From contig NZ_JAJJMO010000001.1 in the NCBI RefSeq assembly GCF_020905345.1, positions 682,001-746,000 of the forward strand: a stretch of 64,000 nt of DNA, written 5' to 3'. Origin of the DNA: Flavobacterium pisciphilum (lineage in GTDB: Bacteria; Bacteroidota; Bacteroidia; Flavobacteriales; Flavobacteriaceae). The first letter of the stretch is position 1, and every line of letters starts with the position of its first letter. Both the position numbers and the translations under genes were made by a program. The notes under the pieces are model-generated. The model saw only the letters and a list, made by a program, of their open reading frames with translations. It had not been told where the DNA came from and searched no databases. Positions 27,145 through 35,639 of this stretch are shown here, piece by piece.

Positions 27145-28446
27145 TTAAAAATTTGAAAACTTAGTCCAAGAACCAGTCCAGTTAGATTCTGTTTTGAATG
27201 CTCCTGTAGCTCCTGTGAAACTTAAAGGACCATCATTAAAGAATGGTTGGCTAAGTGACCATTTAGTAGCTGGATTTGCATTTGAAATAGCATTACCTAT
27301 ACCTCCTAAAAGAGTTCCTACAGGGAAAAGTGGATTTTTAAATCCATGAATTGATACTCTTGTCCATGTAGAACCTGCAGGTACAGAAGGTGAATCCCAT
27401 CTAATTCCTATGTTATATCCAGTAACTGTAACATCTGTAAGGCTTATGTTACCAGCTCTGCGCACGTGAATAGCATTTTCATATAAATCAGCAACTGTAG
27501 CAGAGCTAACACCAATAATTGATAATTGTGATATAACTGGACGTGTAATAATTGTAGTAATCGCTCCTGTTGCGTTGTTATCTAATTCAATACCATTTGA
27601 ATCTGGACTTCCACCACTTAAACTATGAGTTGAATTACTGTCTGCAATTGCTATAGCTTTTGTAATATTTCCTGTATAACCAAAATCAAAATCGAAGTTA
27701 TCATCATCTGGTGCAAATGAAACTAAGTGACTTGCATTTACTTTTCCTCCAAAAAATTCAAATGAATCATCTTTACCATAAGATACTTGGATATGATCAA
27801 CTACTGTTCCGCTACCAACACCTGCTAAAGTTAAACCGTTGATTTCAACATCTGTGTCTAAGATACGACCAGCAAATTCTATACGTACATAGTTTAAAGC
27901 TCCTGCACTATGTGCATTATTTGAACCACCATAATAGAATTCAGCATAATTAGGTTGATCATCTAATCCTTCAACAATATTCGTAACTGAACCTGTATTA
28001 ACTTCTGCATCTCCTAAAAGTACTACACCTCCAAAATCTCCAGGAGCTGCTATAGTATTTGCGTTACCATCTAATAAATTAAAACTTGTAAAAATTACTG
28101 GAGCCGTTGCAGTACCTTGAGCATCAATTTGACCTGTTTTTGTAATAACAAGAACTCCTGTAGCTATACCAGCAGCTAAAGGTTTAGCTTTAATAAAAGT
28201 ACCTGCTTGGATTGTAAGTTTAGCACCGTCTTTTACTGTAATTACACCATCAATTTCCCATACTCGGTCATTTGTCCAAGTTGTATTAGCAGTAATAGCA
28301 CCACTTACTGTTTGAACAGTTGCTGGATACCCTGTGTAATCTGCACCGGAAGCTTTCATTGAAAAAGAAGAATCTGTAGAAGACTCATCATTTTGGCAAG
28401 AGCTCACAACTAGAGCTACCATTGCGAATAGAAAAAATTTTTTCAT
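27145..28446 (-). CDS. Beta-helix-like surface lipoprotein, 433 aa
   Basis: Lipobox VVSSCQ (Cys about 17). The rest reads like a right-handed beta-helix: VKDGAKLTIQAGTFIKA, GQIDAQGTATAPVIFTS, GVVLLGDAEV, NYVRIEFAGR, GLTLAGVGSGTVVDHIQVSY, DSFEFFGGKVNASHLVS. This type is encoded next to TonB-dependent receptors in many Bacteroidota and is sometimes mislabelled 'multidrug transporter'; there is no transporter feature here. It is probably an extracellular ligand- or polymer-binding partner of the receptor encoded 416 bp upstream. Confidence 0.75.
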   Translation of the reverse strand: MKKFFLFAMVALVVSSCQNDESSTDSSFSMKASGADYTGYPATVQTVSGAITANTTWTNDRVWEIDGVITVKDGAKLTIQAGTFIKAKPLAAGIATGVLVITKTGQIDAQGTATAPVIFTSFNLLDGNANTIAAPGDFGGVVLLGDAEVNTGSVTNIVEGLDDQPNYAEFYYGGSNNAHSAGALNYVRIEFAGRILDTDVEINGLTLAGVGSGTVVDHIQVSYGKDDSFEFFGGKVNASHLVSFAPDDDNFDFDFGYTGNITKAIAIADSNSTHSLSGGSPDSNGIELDNNATGAITTIITRPVISQLSIIGVSSATVADLYENAIHVRRAGNISLTDVTVTGYNIGIRWDSPSVPAGSTWTRVSIHGFKNPLFPVGTLLGGIGNAISNANPATKWSLSQPFFNDGPLSFTGATGAFKTESNWTGSWTKFSNF

Positions 28447-28862
28447 AATAATTTAATTATTGCTATATTTGCCGCTATTACAAACTAGACCTTTGGAGAG
28501 AGCAGCAAAATATCTTTCCTTGGGTCTTTCTCTTTTTTAGTAAAGTTTTTTTGATAAACAATCCCGCTTTACTATCGGGGTCTATACCTACTGAATCCTT
28601 CTTTCGCTCTTAGGATTTTTCTATCGCAGTGAAAGGCTATCTTTCCATTCTTTTTAAAATTTTTATTTAGCAAAATTTTAAAAAGACTATATGAAGTATT
28701 TCAATAACTCTTTGCTTAATGCATTAAAGGAAAAAGAAATTTAACACTTACAACTACATACATTAGCTTTTAAAAAACCAAAATATCATGTCTTTTTTTA
28801 TTGTTAACGGTTTCTTAATATTCAGAGATTACAACACTTAAACCCGCCTGAAATACTTTAAT
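28447..28862. other. Non-coding gap holding a REP-like element
   Basis: 416 bp without a gene. The segment 28553-28646 is less AT-rich than its surroundings and contains two small inverted repeats: AATCCT/AGGATT around the 28594-28617 region, and CCCG/CGGG flanking 28563-28580. In style (CCCCGATAG...AGCGGGA) it resembles the short REP-like intergenic elements scattered through Flavobacterium genomes. I have only one copy here, so repetition is not shown. Confidence 0.4.
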
Positions 28863-31800
28863 TTAGAATGAATAGTTAACGGATACACTTATTGTTCTAC
28901 CACTCCATGCTTTGAATATTACTTGGTCAATGCCCTCGTCATATTTGTTTGTTGCATTGGCTCCTAAACTATATCTGTCTCTTGGATTTGATCCGTAAGG
29001 AACGTCTTCTATATGAGAGTAACTGTTGGCATTATTATAGGTTTGAATGCCTGCATCAAACATATTTTTCATACTACATTTTAACTCTAGATTTTTTTCT
29101 TTAAAAAACTTATAACTCACTTGAGCATCAGTAACGGCATAAGGCATTCTAATTTCTTCTTTTGAATAATCAAATCCTACCAAGATGTATTGATCTCCAA
29201 TAGCATTATGTCTTACACTAAATCCCATACGATCTCCTACGTAATCTAATCCTAAATTATAAGTATAAGGGGATTGCCCATATAAAGGTCTGTTGGCTTT
29301 ATAAAGCCCACCAGTTCCGTCTACATTTACATACGAGGTTACTTTTGTGGCATTAAAAGAAGCATTTCCTGAAACGAATAGCTTTTTCAAAATTGGTCCT
29401 TCACCTAGAAAAGAAAGACTTTTATAGAACTCCATTTCTATTCCCCAAAGTTTAGCATTATTAGAATTTAGATTATAGATAATACCCGAATTTCCGTTTA
29501 TTGTACCAATAGATTCTATTGGATCATCAATGTTTTTATGATAAACCCCAAAAGATAAAATTTCGCCTCCTGAAGGATACCATTCGAACTTTAAATCATA
29601 ATTATTAGATACACTTGAAATCATTCCTGCTGACCAGTTTAAGATTTTGGCAGATCGAATAGGGTCGTAATATGGAGTACCTACACGTTCAGCAAATTGA
29701 GGTCGTAACACCGATTTATTATATCCCAATCTAACATTCATTTTATTAGTTGGGCTAATTGTTAAACTTGCAGAAGGTAAAAATTGCCATTTCTTATCTT
29801 CCTTTTCTAATGGAAAAGCGCCTGGAGCTTCAAATTGATTTGATATTTCGCTATAGATATAACTTTCTGCTCTTGCTCCCCAAACCAGTCTTAAGAAACT
29901 ACCAATCTTATTATCCAGCATCAAATAAGGCGAATGAACTTTTACATCTCCTTCATATTTATTTCCATACTTCCCATAGTCTTCCCAACCAAAACCACCA
30001 TAATAATATTGAGAGCCATCAAGAAATTTGGATAGTGGATCATAAATATCCGCCCTATTTGTTGTCCCTTGACCAACAGTTACTAATTTTGCAGATCGCT
30101 GTTGATTTGTTGCTTTTTTGTATGTTCCAAAATAACCTGCCTTAATATCATTTGTAGCTATTTCACCAAGATTAAAAGAATAATCAAAATTAATCGCCCA
30201 GTTATAATCAGATTCGTCATTAGTATAATTATCTCTACTAAATGGAAACCTTCCCCCACTGTTATACACCTGATGATAAACCAATTCATCATCTCCTACT
30301 TTCTTGCGAAATGTTTCTAAAAAAGTAGCGTCTTTTGTATCTTTTGATAATTTACCATAAGCTGTATACCAGTTTATTTCTAATTTTTCAAAACGATGAT
30401 TTCCTTCTATTTTATTCTGAATAAAAGTTTGATAAACAGGATAATTCGTTTCTGTTGTACTTGGAAGACCAGTACCATTTAAAATTTCAGGCAGTTCTGT
30501 GCCTTTATCCCAACCTGTAATTTGGTTTAGCTGATTATTGTAAATATGCATTGCAGTATTACGAGTCGTTATTTTATGTTTACCGAGCTGAATCGCCGCA
30601 TTGAACATTCCTCCCAGAGTAGAATTATAATTGTAATTTGCTCCCCTGTTTTTGAATCCGTATTTTTCAAAAACTGAATATTGTCTTCCTACTACTCCTT
30701 CTTGAGAAAATCTTGTATTTGAAAGAAACCGACCTCTTTCTGTATGTTCTATATCTAATTTCTCTTGTGTGTTTTTAAAAAGTAATGAGCCTACAAATCC
30801 CCATTTGTTATTATCCTTCAAACTATATGATCGTCCCAATGCAAATTGGAGTGTTGTTCCTGGTGCAGCATACGTTTTATAAGTAGAAAAATTATCTTCT
30901 GTAAATTTTTTAGATTGTTCTATAAAAGGACCAGATGCTGCTTCATTGATTGGTACCTCTATTGGAGACATATACGGATAATCACGTCTTCCGTCATCAA
31001 AACCTAAATAATCATAATCTCCTTCTTGCTTAGTAAGTCTTTCCTTAAATGCGCTACGACTGTTATAAGAGGAACTTACTGAGAAACTAGTAAAATTCTC
31101 CTTAGGAATATCTTTCGTTTTAATTTCTACATATCCTCCAGCAAAATTGGCATACATATCTGGAGTAGCTGTTTTACTTACCACAATGCTTTCTACCATT
31201 GCTGTCGGAATAATATCAAAAGAAAAGTTTTGCTGATAAGCATCGGTACTAGGAAGCGAAATTCCGTCCATTACCGCTTGATTCCAGCGTTCTCCCATAG
31301 AACGCACCACAACATATTTATTATCGATAGTTGTTACTCCTGTGATACGTTTAAGCGAACTTCCTACATCCTTATCTGGGGTTCTTGCAATTTGTTCAGC
31401 CGAAATACCATCTGAAAATTGTGCTGCCTTTTTTTGCTGTAATAACAATCCTTGTACTGAAGCTGTTGCTTGCTTATAATTTTGAATAATTACGACTTCA
31501 TTCAGTGATTCTGCATCTTCTTTTAAGGAAACTACCAAAGGTACTTCTCCTCCCTCACTAACTTTTACACCAGTGATTTTTTGAGATTGAAAAGATATAA
31601 TACTAACTTCTATTGAATATTCTCCAGGATCTAATTCTACAACATAGCTTCCATCAATATCCGATTGTACGCCAAAACCTGCTTCTATTACTTTGATATT
31701 TGCTCCAGGTAATGAAAGCCCATTTGCATCGACAACCTTACCTACGATTTTGCCCTTCTTTTTTTTTTTGCCTACATCTTTTCTATTTACAGCTATATTG

Positions 31801-32093
31801 TTTTCATTTCTTCTGAAATTTAAATTGGTCTGATTTTGCAAATCGTTTAGAATTTCATCAATTGTAACATTTTCTTTTTTTAGTGTAACTAGAGGTAAAC
31901 TTAGATCTAAATCTTTTTGGTAAATAAATTGATATGGAGTTCTGGATTTTAAATTATCAATAATTTTTTGTGGTGAAGAATTTTTAAAATCAACCGAAAC
32001 TGTTCCGGTTTGTGAATAAATAGTATTTGCTCCGAAGAATAATCCGAGAAACAAAACCCAAAAGGCAAATTGCCTTGAAAAATCATTGTTCAT
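28863..32093 (-). CDS. TonB-dependent receptor with STN signalling domain (FecA-like)
   Basis: 1076 residues. Signal peptide (about 1-27); secretin/TonB short N-terminal (STN) domain at about 30-100 (IIDNLKSRTPYQFIYQ, EILNDLQNQTNLNF); carboxypeptidase-regulatory-like domain at about 112-195 (GKIVGKVVDANGLSLPGANI); plug at about 215-325 (DKDVGSSLKRITGVT, YVEIKTKD); then a long outer-membrane barrel ending in aromatic ISVSVNYSF. The STN domain contacts FecR, so ligand uptake can signal to the sigma factor encoded just upstream. With FecR and sigma this is a classic surface-signalling set. Ligand unknown; nothing in the barrel tells whether it is a siderophore, peptide or glycan. Confidence 0.92.
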   Translation of the reverse strand: MNNDFSRQFAFWVLFLGLFFGANTIYSQTGTVSVDFKNSSPQKIIDNLKSRTPYQFIYQKDLDLSLPLVTLKKENVTIDEILNDLQNQTNLNFRRNENNIAVNRKDVGKKKKKGKIVGKVVDANGLSLPGANIKVIEAGFGVQSDIDGSYVVELDPGEYSIEVSIISFQSQKITGVKVSEGGEVPLVVSLKEDAESLNEVVIIQNYKQATASVQGLLLQQKKAAQFSDGISAEQIARTPDKDVGSSLKRITGVTTIDNKYVVVRSMGERWNQAVMDGISLPSTDAYQQNFSFDIIPTAMVESIVVSKTATPDMYANFAGGYVEIKTKDIPKENFTSFSVSSSYNSRSAFKERLTKQEGDYDYLGFDDGRRDYPYMSPIEVPINEAASGPFIEQSKKFTEDNFSTYKTYAAPGTTLQFALGRSYSLKDNNKWGFVGSLLFKNTQEKLDIEHTERGRFLSNTRFSQEGVVGRQYSVFEKYGFKNRGANYNYNSTLGGMFNAAIQLGKHKITTRNTAMHIYNNQLNQITGWDKGTELPEILNGTGLPSTTETNYPVYQTFIQNKIEGNHRFEKLEINWYTAYGKLSKDTKDATFLETFRKKVGDDELVYHQVYNSGGRFPFSRDNYTNDESDYNWAINFDYSFNLGEIATNDIKAGYFGTYKKATNQQRSAKLVTVGQGTTNRADIYDPLSKFLDGSQYYYGGFGWEDYGKYGNKYEGDVKVHSPYLMLDNKIGSFLRLVWGARAESYIYSEISNQFEAPGAFPLEKEDKKWQFLPSASLTISPTNKMNVRLGYNKSVLRPQFAERVGTPYYDPIRSAKILNWSAGMISSVSNNYDLKFEWYPSGGEILSFGVYHKNIDDPIESIGTINGNSGIIYNLNSNNAKLWGIEMEFYKSLSFLGEGPILKKLFVSGNASFNATKVTSYVNVDGTGGLYKANRPLYGQSPYTYNLGLDYVGDRMGFSVRHNAIGDQYILVGFDYSKEEIRMPYAVTDAQVSYKFFKEKNLELKCSMKNMFDAGIQTYNNANSYSHIEDVPYGSNPRDRYSLGANATNKYDEGIDQVIFKAWSGRTISVSVNYSF

Positions 32094-32271
32094 AATTGAT
32101 AATTGTTAGTTTGTTATTGGTGTTATTTTTATATGATATTTAAGGTTAATATTTTTATAAAATTGCAATACTCCCCCTAGCAGTTCGCCATCAGATTACC
32201 CTTTCCCTCTGATTTTATTTCTGCTAAGAATCTTGTATTAAAATGTATTTTTGATATATATAGAACTGCGA

Positions 32272-33120
32272 TTACCTACTAATCAGATACGTATTGTTTC
32301 CGATTGGTCTAATCTTAATTTCTAAAGCAAAAGCAATTGTTTGAAGCATTTCATAAAATCCTTGTCTTGTATCAAGTGTTCCTTGTACTTTTAGATTTTT
32401 TAAATCTTCATCTAAATAATTTACTGCAAAATCATGGTCTACTTTTAGTTTCTCTATAACTTGTGCAAGAGTTAAACCATCTACATAAATCAAAACTTTT
32501 TTCCATTCTGGATCTAGTAAAGTAGTTTTTTGCTTATTAATCTTTGCATTAGTAGTATCATAAGTAGCCTTATCTCCTCGTACAAGAAAAACAACATCTT
32601 TATTACTCTCTACTTTTACTTTACCTGTTCTTACATTTACTTCTGACACTTTGTTAGTATAAGAACTGATGTTAAATGAAGTCCCTAAAACTGTAGTTTT
32701 TATAGAACCTGATGTAATCACAAATGGTCGTGATTCGTCTCTTTTTACTTCAAAGAACGCTTCTCCTGTTAGTTTTACTGTTCTTTCATTTTCAGCAAAT
32801 TCACTTGGATATTCTATTAAAGTATTCTCATTTAACCATACACGTGTGCCATCTGGTAAACATAAAAGACGGATATCTTTACTAAATGTTTTTGTTGAAG
32901 TGATTTCAATTGGAGAATGATTTGATTGAGTAAAAAATTGATATCCAACAATTGAAAAAACAAAAACGGCACATGCAACTGCAACCCAATTATAAAAGCT
33001 TTTGTATTTATTAATTGTAGCTTTTTGAATATTATCCCACATACGAGATGCAATTTCATCAGGAAGGATTCCTCTATTGGGTATTGCATTCCATTCTTTT
33101 TTAAATCTTTTGGATTTCAT
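32272..33120 (-). CDS. FecR-family anti-sigma factor
   Basis: About 282 residues. A cytoplasmic N-terminus with R..W..I (about 20-35) precedes one membrane segment at about 42-62 (VAVACAVFVFSIVGYQFF). The periplasmic FecR domain follows (LPDGTRVWLNENTLIEYP, LTGEAFFEVKRDE, TTVLGTSFNI, VNVRTGKVKV), then a C-terminal DUF4974-type STN-interacting domain (LTLAQVIEKLKVDHDFAVNY). The frame extends three codons up to a TTG, but the ATG at 33120 is the better start. A TAAATTTG box ends 6 bp before it, so a separate promoter is possible. It relays receptor occupancy to the ECF sigma factor. Confidence 0.9.
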   Translation of the reverse strand: MKSKRFKKEWNAIPNRGILPDEIASRMWDNIQKATINKYKSFYNWVAVACAVFVFSIVGYQFFTQSNHSPIEITSTKTFSKDIRLLCLPDGTRVWLNENTLIEYPSEFAENERTVKLTGEAFFEVKRDESRPFVITSGSIKTTVLGTSFNISSYTNKVSEVNVRTGKVKVESNKDVVFLVRGDKATYDTTNAKINKQKTTLLDPEWKKVLIYVDGLTLAQVIEKLKVDHDFAVNYLDEDLKNLKVQGTLDTRQGFYEMLQTIAFALEIKIRPIGNNTYLISR

Positions 33121-33347
33121 TACAATCAAATTTACTATTGAAAAATTATATATGAATTTTACTAATTCAATTACATTAGATTCCTAGTCTATTAAATATC
33201 ATGGGGTCACATTCTTATTAACGTTTTCTTAATCTAGGGAGCGATTTCAGTATCATTCATTTTATGGTAAAAACAAGAAATCATCCTAAGTAAAATAAAA
33301 AGAATAGATTACTAATAGGTTTCTAAAGAAGTAAACAGCATGTATTA

Positions 33348-33926
33348 TTATGAAATCAAGCTTGGCTGGCTTATAAAAAATAGTGCAAACCAATAGAGTT
33401 CATGATTTTGCACTGAATTTTTTTTAAGAAATTGTAATGTCTTCGAAATTTGATTGGCAACAGCACTTGGAGACATATCCATCTCTAATGCAATTTCTTT
33501 ATAGCTCAAGTCTTCGAATTTATGGAGATTGAATATTTTCCTTCTTTTTGGTGGAATTTTATTGAGGAGATATTCTATTTTTTCTAGTTTGGAACTAACA
33601 TCTTCTTCCGCTTCTAATGGGCTGTCTAGTTCTTTAATCAACTGATCATTTTCAACAGAAAAAATCCTATTTTGTTTTTTATACCATTTAGAAATTTCCT
33701 GCTTTGAGCTTTTAAACAAGATTGCCTCTAAGTTTACATTGGGATCTAACTTGGCTCTATATTTCCAAAGATGAATAAATACATTTTGTGTCACATCTTC
33801 GGAGTCTGCTAGTTGCGACGTATATTTCTTTACAAAACAAAAAACCTTATAATGATATAGATTATAAATTTCTTTGAAACAGGAATCATCTCCCTCTCTT
33901 AATCTTATTATCAAATTAGAACTCAT
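33348..33926 (-). CDS. ECF sigma factor (FecI-like)
   Basis: 192 residues: region 2 at about 8-75 (FKEIYNLYHYKVFCFVKKY, DSEDVTQNVFIHLW), linker, and region 4 at about 120-170 (LLNKIPPKRRKIFNLHKFE, LSYKEIALEMDMSPSAVANQ), which recognises the -35 element. Typical for Bacteroidota sigma factors paired with FecR. It is probably held inactive by the FecR at 32272 and drives the receptor operon, and perhaps itself. The hydrophobic last 20 residues (YWFALFFISQPSLIS) are unusual and could be a membrane-seeking tail. Confidence 0.92.
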   Translation of the reverse strand: MSSNLIIRLREGDDSCFKEIYNLYHYKVFCFVKKYTSQLADSEDVTQNVFIHLWKYRAKLDPNVNLEAILFKSSKQEISKWYKKQNRIFSVENDQLIKELDSPLEAEEDVSSKLEKIEYLLNKIPPKRRKIFNLHKFEDLSYKEIALEMDMSPSAVANQISKTLQFLKKNSVQNHELYWFALFFISQPSLIS

Positions 33927-33959
33927 ATTGAAATTTTTAATTATAAAAGGAGACCCTCA

Positions 33960-33967
33960 CAAAAGTA
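33960..33967 (-). promoter_or_regulatory. Promoter -7 box for the sigma factor operon
   Basis: Minus-strand TACTTTTG matches TAnnTTTG, 33 bp upstream of the ATG at 33926, followed by TGAGGGTCTCC. A -33 TTG at the normal distance is not evident. Confidence 0.5.
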
Positions 33968-34119
33968 AGATTAAACCTTTATTAAAATTTTTATGATTTA
34001 TTCATTTAATAATTTATTAATATTGTTACATCTCATCTGCTAAACACGAACCAATTCATTTTAAAAAAAATCATTTTATACTATCCTTTTGCAGGATGAT
34101 TTAAACCTAGTAAGACATT

Positions 34120-34155
34120 CTTTAAAATAAAAAAACTCACGAAAAATCGTGAGTT
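34120..34155 (-). terminator. Terminator of the NRPS operon
   Basis: AACTCACG (34134-34141) pairs with CGTGAGTT (34148-34155) around a 6-base loop. On the minus strand the stem is followed by TTTTTATTTTAAAG. It lies 25 bp after the stop of the ATP-grasp gene and marks the right-to-left end of the biosynthetic cluster. Confidence 0.88.
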
Positions 34156-34180
34156 AAATATATTACTAAGAAAAAAGAAA

Positions 34181-35551
34181 TTAATTCAGGATTTCAAATA
34201 CAATTGCTTCTACTGCTCCTGTTGCCGAATTAATAACACCAACATCTGTTTTTACTTCTGACATTCTTACCCAAACACCTCCATAAAAATCTCCAAATCC
34301 AAATGCTCCCCAGATAAGTTTATGTGGAGTCCATTCGTTTTGCTCATTTGGTGCCATAAACCCAAGAGAATCACTAAATTCCTGTGCAATAAAAAAACCA
34401 TTTTTTAAAGCTATTTCTAATACTTCTTCCCATTCGGCATCTGTCTGGAACTTGCCTATAAAAACATCTTTCCCTTGATATCCTCTAGCTGCTTTTATCA
34501 CAAATCTATCTTTATTTGCTTTTAGCAAATCACATAGATTATATTCTTTCCCCTTAAAGAACGTCTTTTTTTCTTCAACTGGAGAAGTCCAAGGGATATT
34601 CCTAAGCATTAGCGCATTATCTTCTGGTGAAAATTTTCCTAATTCTGCCAATTCTCTTAATATTGCTAGATTTCTTTTATCTCCCAGCATCCTAAGTCCT
34701 ACGTGATCTGGAAAATATATTTTATCCATAATAAATGCTCTGAAAATTGCTGGACTAATCTCAACATCCAAGGCTAAAATTATCACTCCATGAATGATTG
34801 TGTCGTCAAGACATAAGTTACCACCGATTAGTTCCAATGATTTTATATCCGCTCCATACGCACTGCCTTTTAAGCCTCTCTTCTTCAACTCTTGTCTGTA
34901 AAAATTATCGAAGAAGTATATATTTTTTTCTTTTTCAGAACTTTCAATATCTCTCATATCTATAAATAGATTAAGAGTATTATTTTCTTTACCAACTTGA
35001 TTTATAATCTGTTCTACAAGGTACTCCATATAAATCTCTAGTGTATTCCTTGTTTTGTAATTAAAAGATTTATCCTTATCCCATAGCTCTGGGTGGTTTC
35101 TTCTAATTACAGATTCCAAGCTATGTATCTGCCATCCTCCTAAAGAAGATCCCATGTTGACTTCTAAAATTTTAAAACCCTCATCTGTATAAGTCAAATC
35201 TAATCTACAACCAATTTGAACCTTTTTTTCATGACACATCATTCCAAATTCTGAGAGTATTTCATTACCATCAAAATAAAAATCAGCAATTTTTCTATTA
35301 TCATTATTAAAATATAAAGACGGTATTTTATGTAATAATTTAGGAATTCTATGGCACAGCTCTTTTAGCTCATCTGTCATTTCCTTATTAATAAGTATAG
35401 GCCATGACGCTACAGGATACTCATAGTTTTTAAACACTTCAGGAACCGTGTCGTCATTTGTGTTAATTCTTGAAGGAAATTGAATGTCATTTTTAAATTC
35501 TGAAAATTTATCTGAAAGGATAGTATATCCTTCTGTTAAGTTCTCTATCAT
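34181..35551 (-). CDS. Circularly permuted ATP-grasp-like ligase
   Basis: 456 residues, soluble, no signal peptide. Segments LDLTYTDEGFKILEVNMGSS-LGGWQ (about 115-133), FVIKAARGYQGKDVFIGKF (about 349-367) and FIAQEFSDSLGFM (about 385) look like the acidic metal-binding strand, the nucleotide-binding Lys/Gly-rich loop and the adenine-side strand of an ATP-grasp fold, in the permuted order seen in glutathionylspermidine-synthase-like enzymes. ATP-grasp ligases join a carboxylate to an amine via an acyl phosphate. As the last gene of the NRPS operon it could add an amino acid or polyamine to the peptide, or make a precursor. Fold likely; reaction inferred. Confidence 0.6.
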   Translation of the reverse strand: MIENLTEGYTILSDKFSEFKNDIQFPSRINTNDDTVPEVFKNYEYPVASWPILINKEMTDELKELCHRIPKLLHKIPSLYFNNDNRKIADFYFDGNEILSEFGMMCHEKKVQIGCRLDLTYTDEGFKILEVNMGSSLGGWQIHSLESVIRRNHPELWDKDKSFNYKTRNTLEIYMEYLVEQIINQVGKENNTLNLFIDMRDIESSEKEKNIYFFDNFYRQELKKRGLKGSAYGADIKSLELIGGNLCLDDTIIHGVIILALDVEISPAIFRAFIMDKIYFPDHVGLRMLGDKRNLAILRELAELGKFSPEDNALMLRNIPWTSPVEEKKTFFKGKEYNLCDLLKANKDRFVIKAARGYQGKDVFIGKFQTDAEWEEVLEIALKNGFFIAQEFSDSLGFMAPNEQNEWTPHKLIWGAFGFGDFYGGVWVRMSEVKTDVGVINSATGAVEAIVFEILN

Positions 35552-35639
35552 GATTAAGTGTTTTTTGTGGTTTGTTGTTTTTTTGATTATTCTTTGCTAT
35601 CAAGATGAAATAAGTAATTTACTACTGCAATTATGTTTT

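Noticed and set aside
27145..28446. 'Multidrug transporter' label often given to this lipoprotein type
   Set aside because: It has a lipobox and beta-helix-like repeats, and no membrane segments beyond the signal.
29759..30320. Plus-strand frames inside the STN receptor gene
   Set aside because: Antisense to a full-length receptor; translations show no signal, motif or plausible start context.
33121..33129. TTG start for the FecR gene
   Set aside because: ATG at 33120 is three codons in, fits the family length and has a promoter-like box just upstream.
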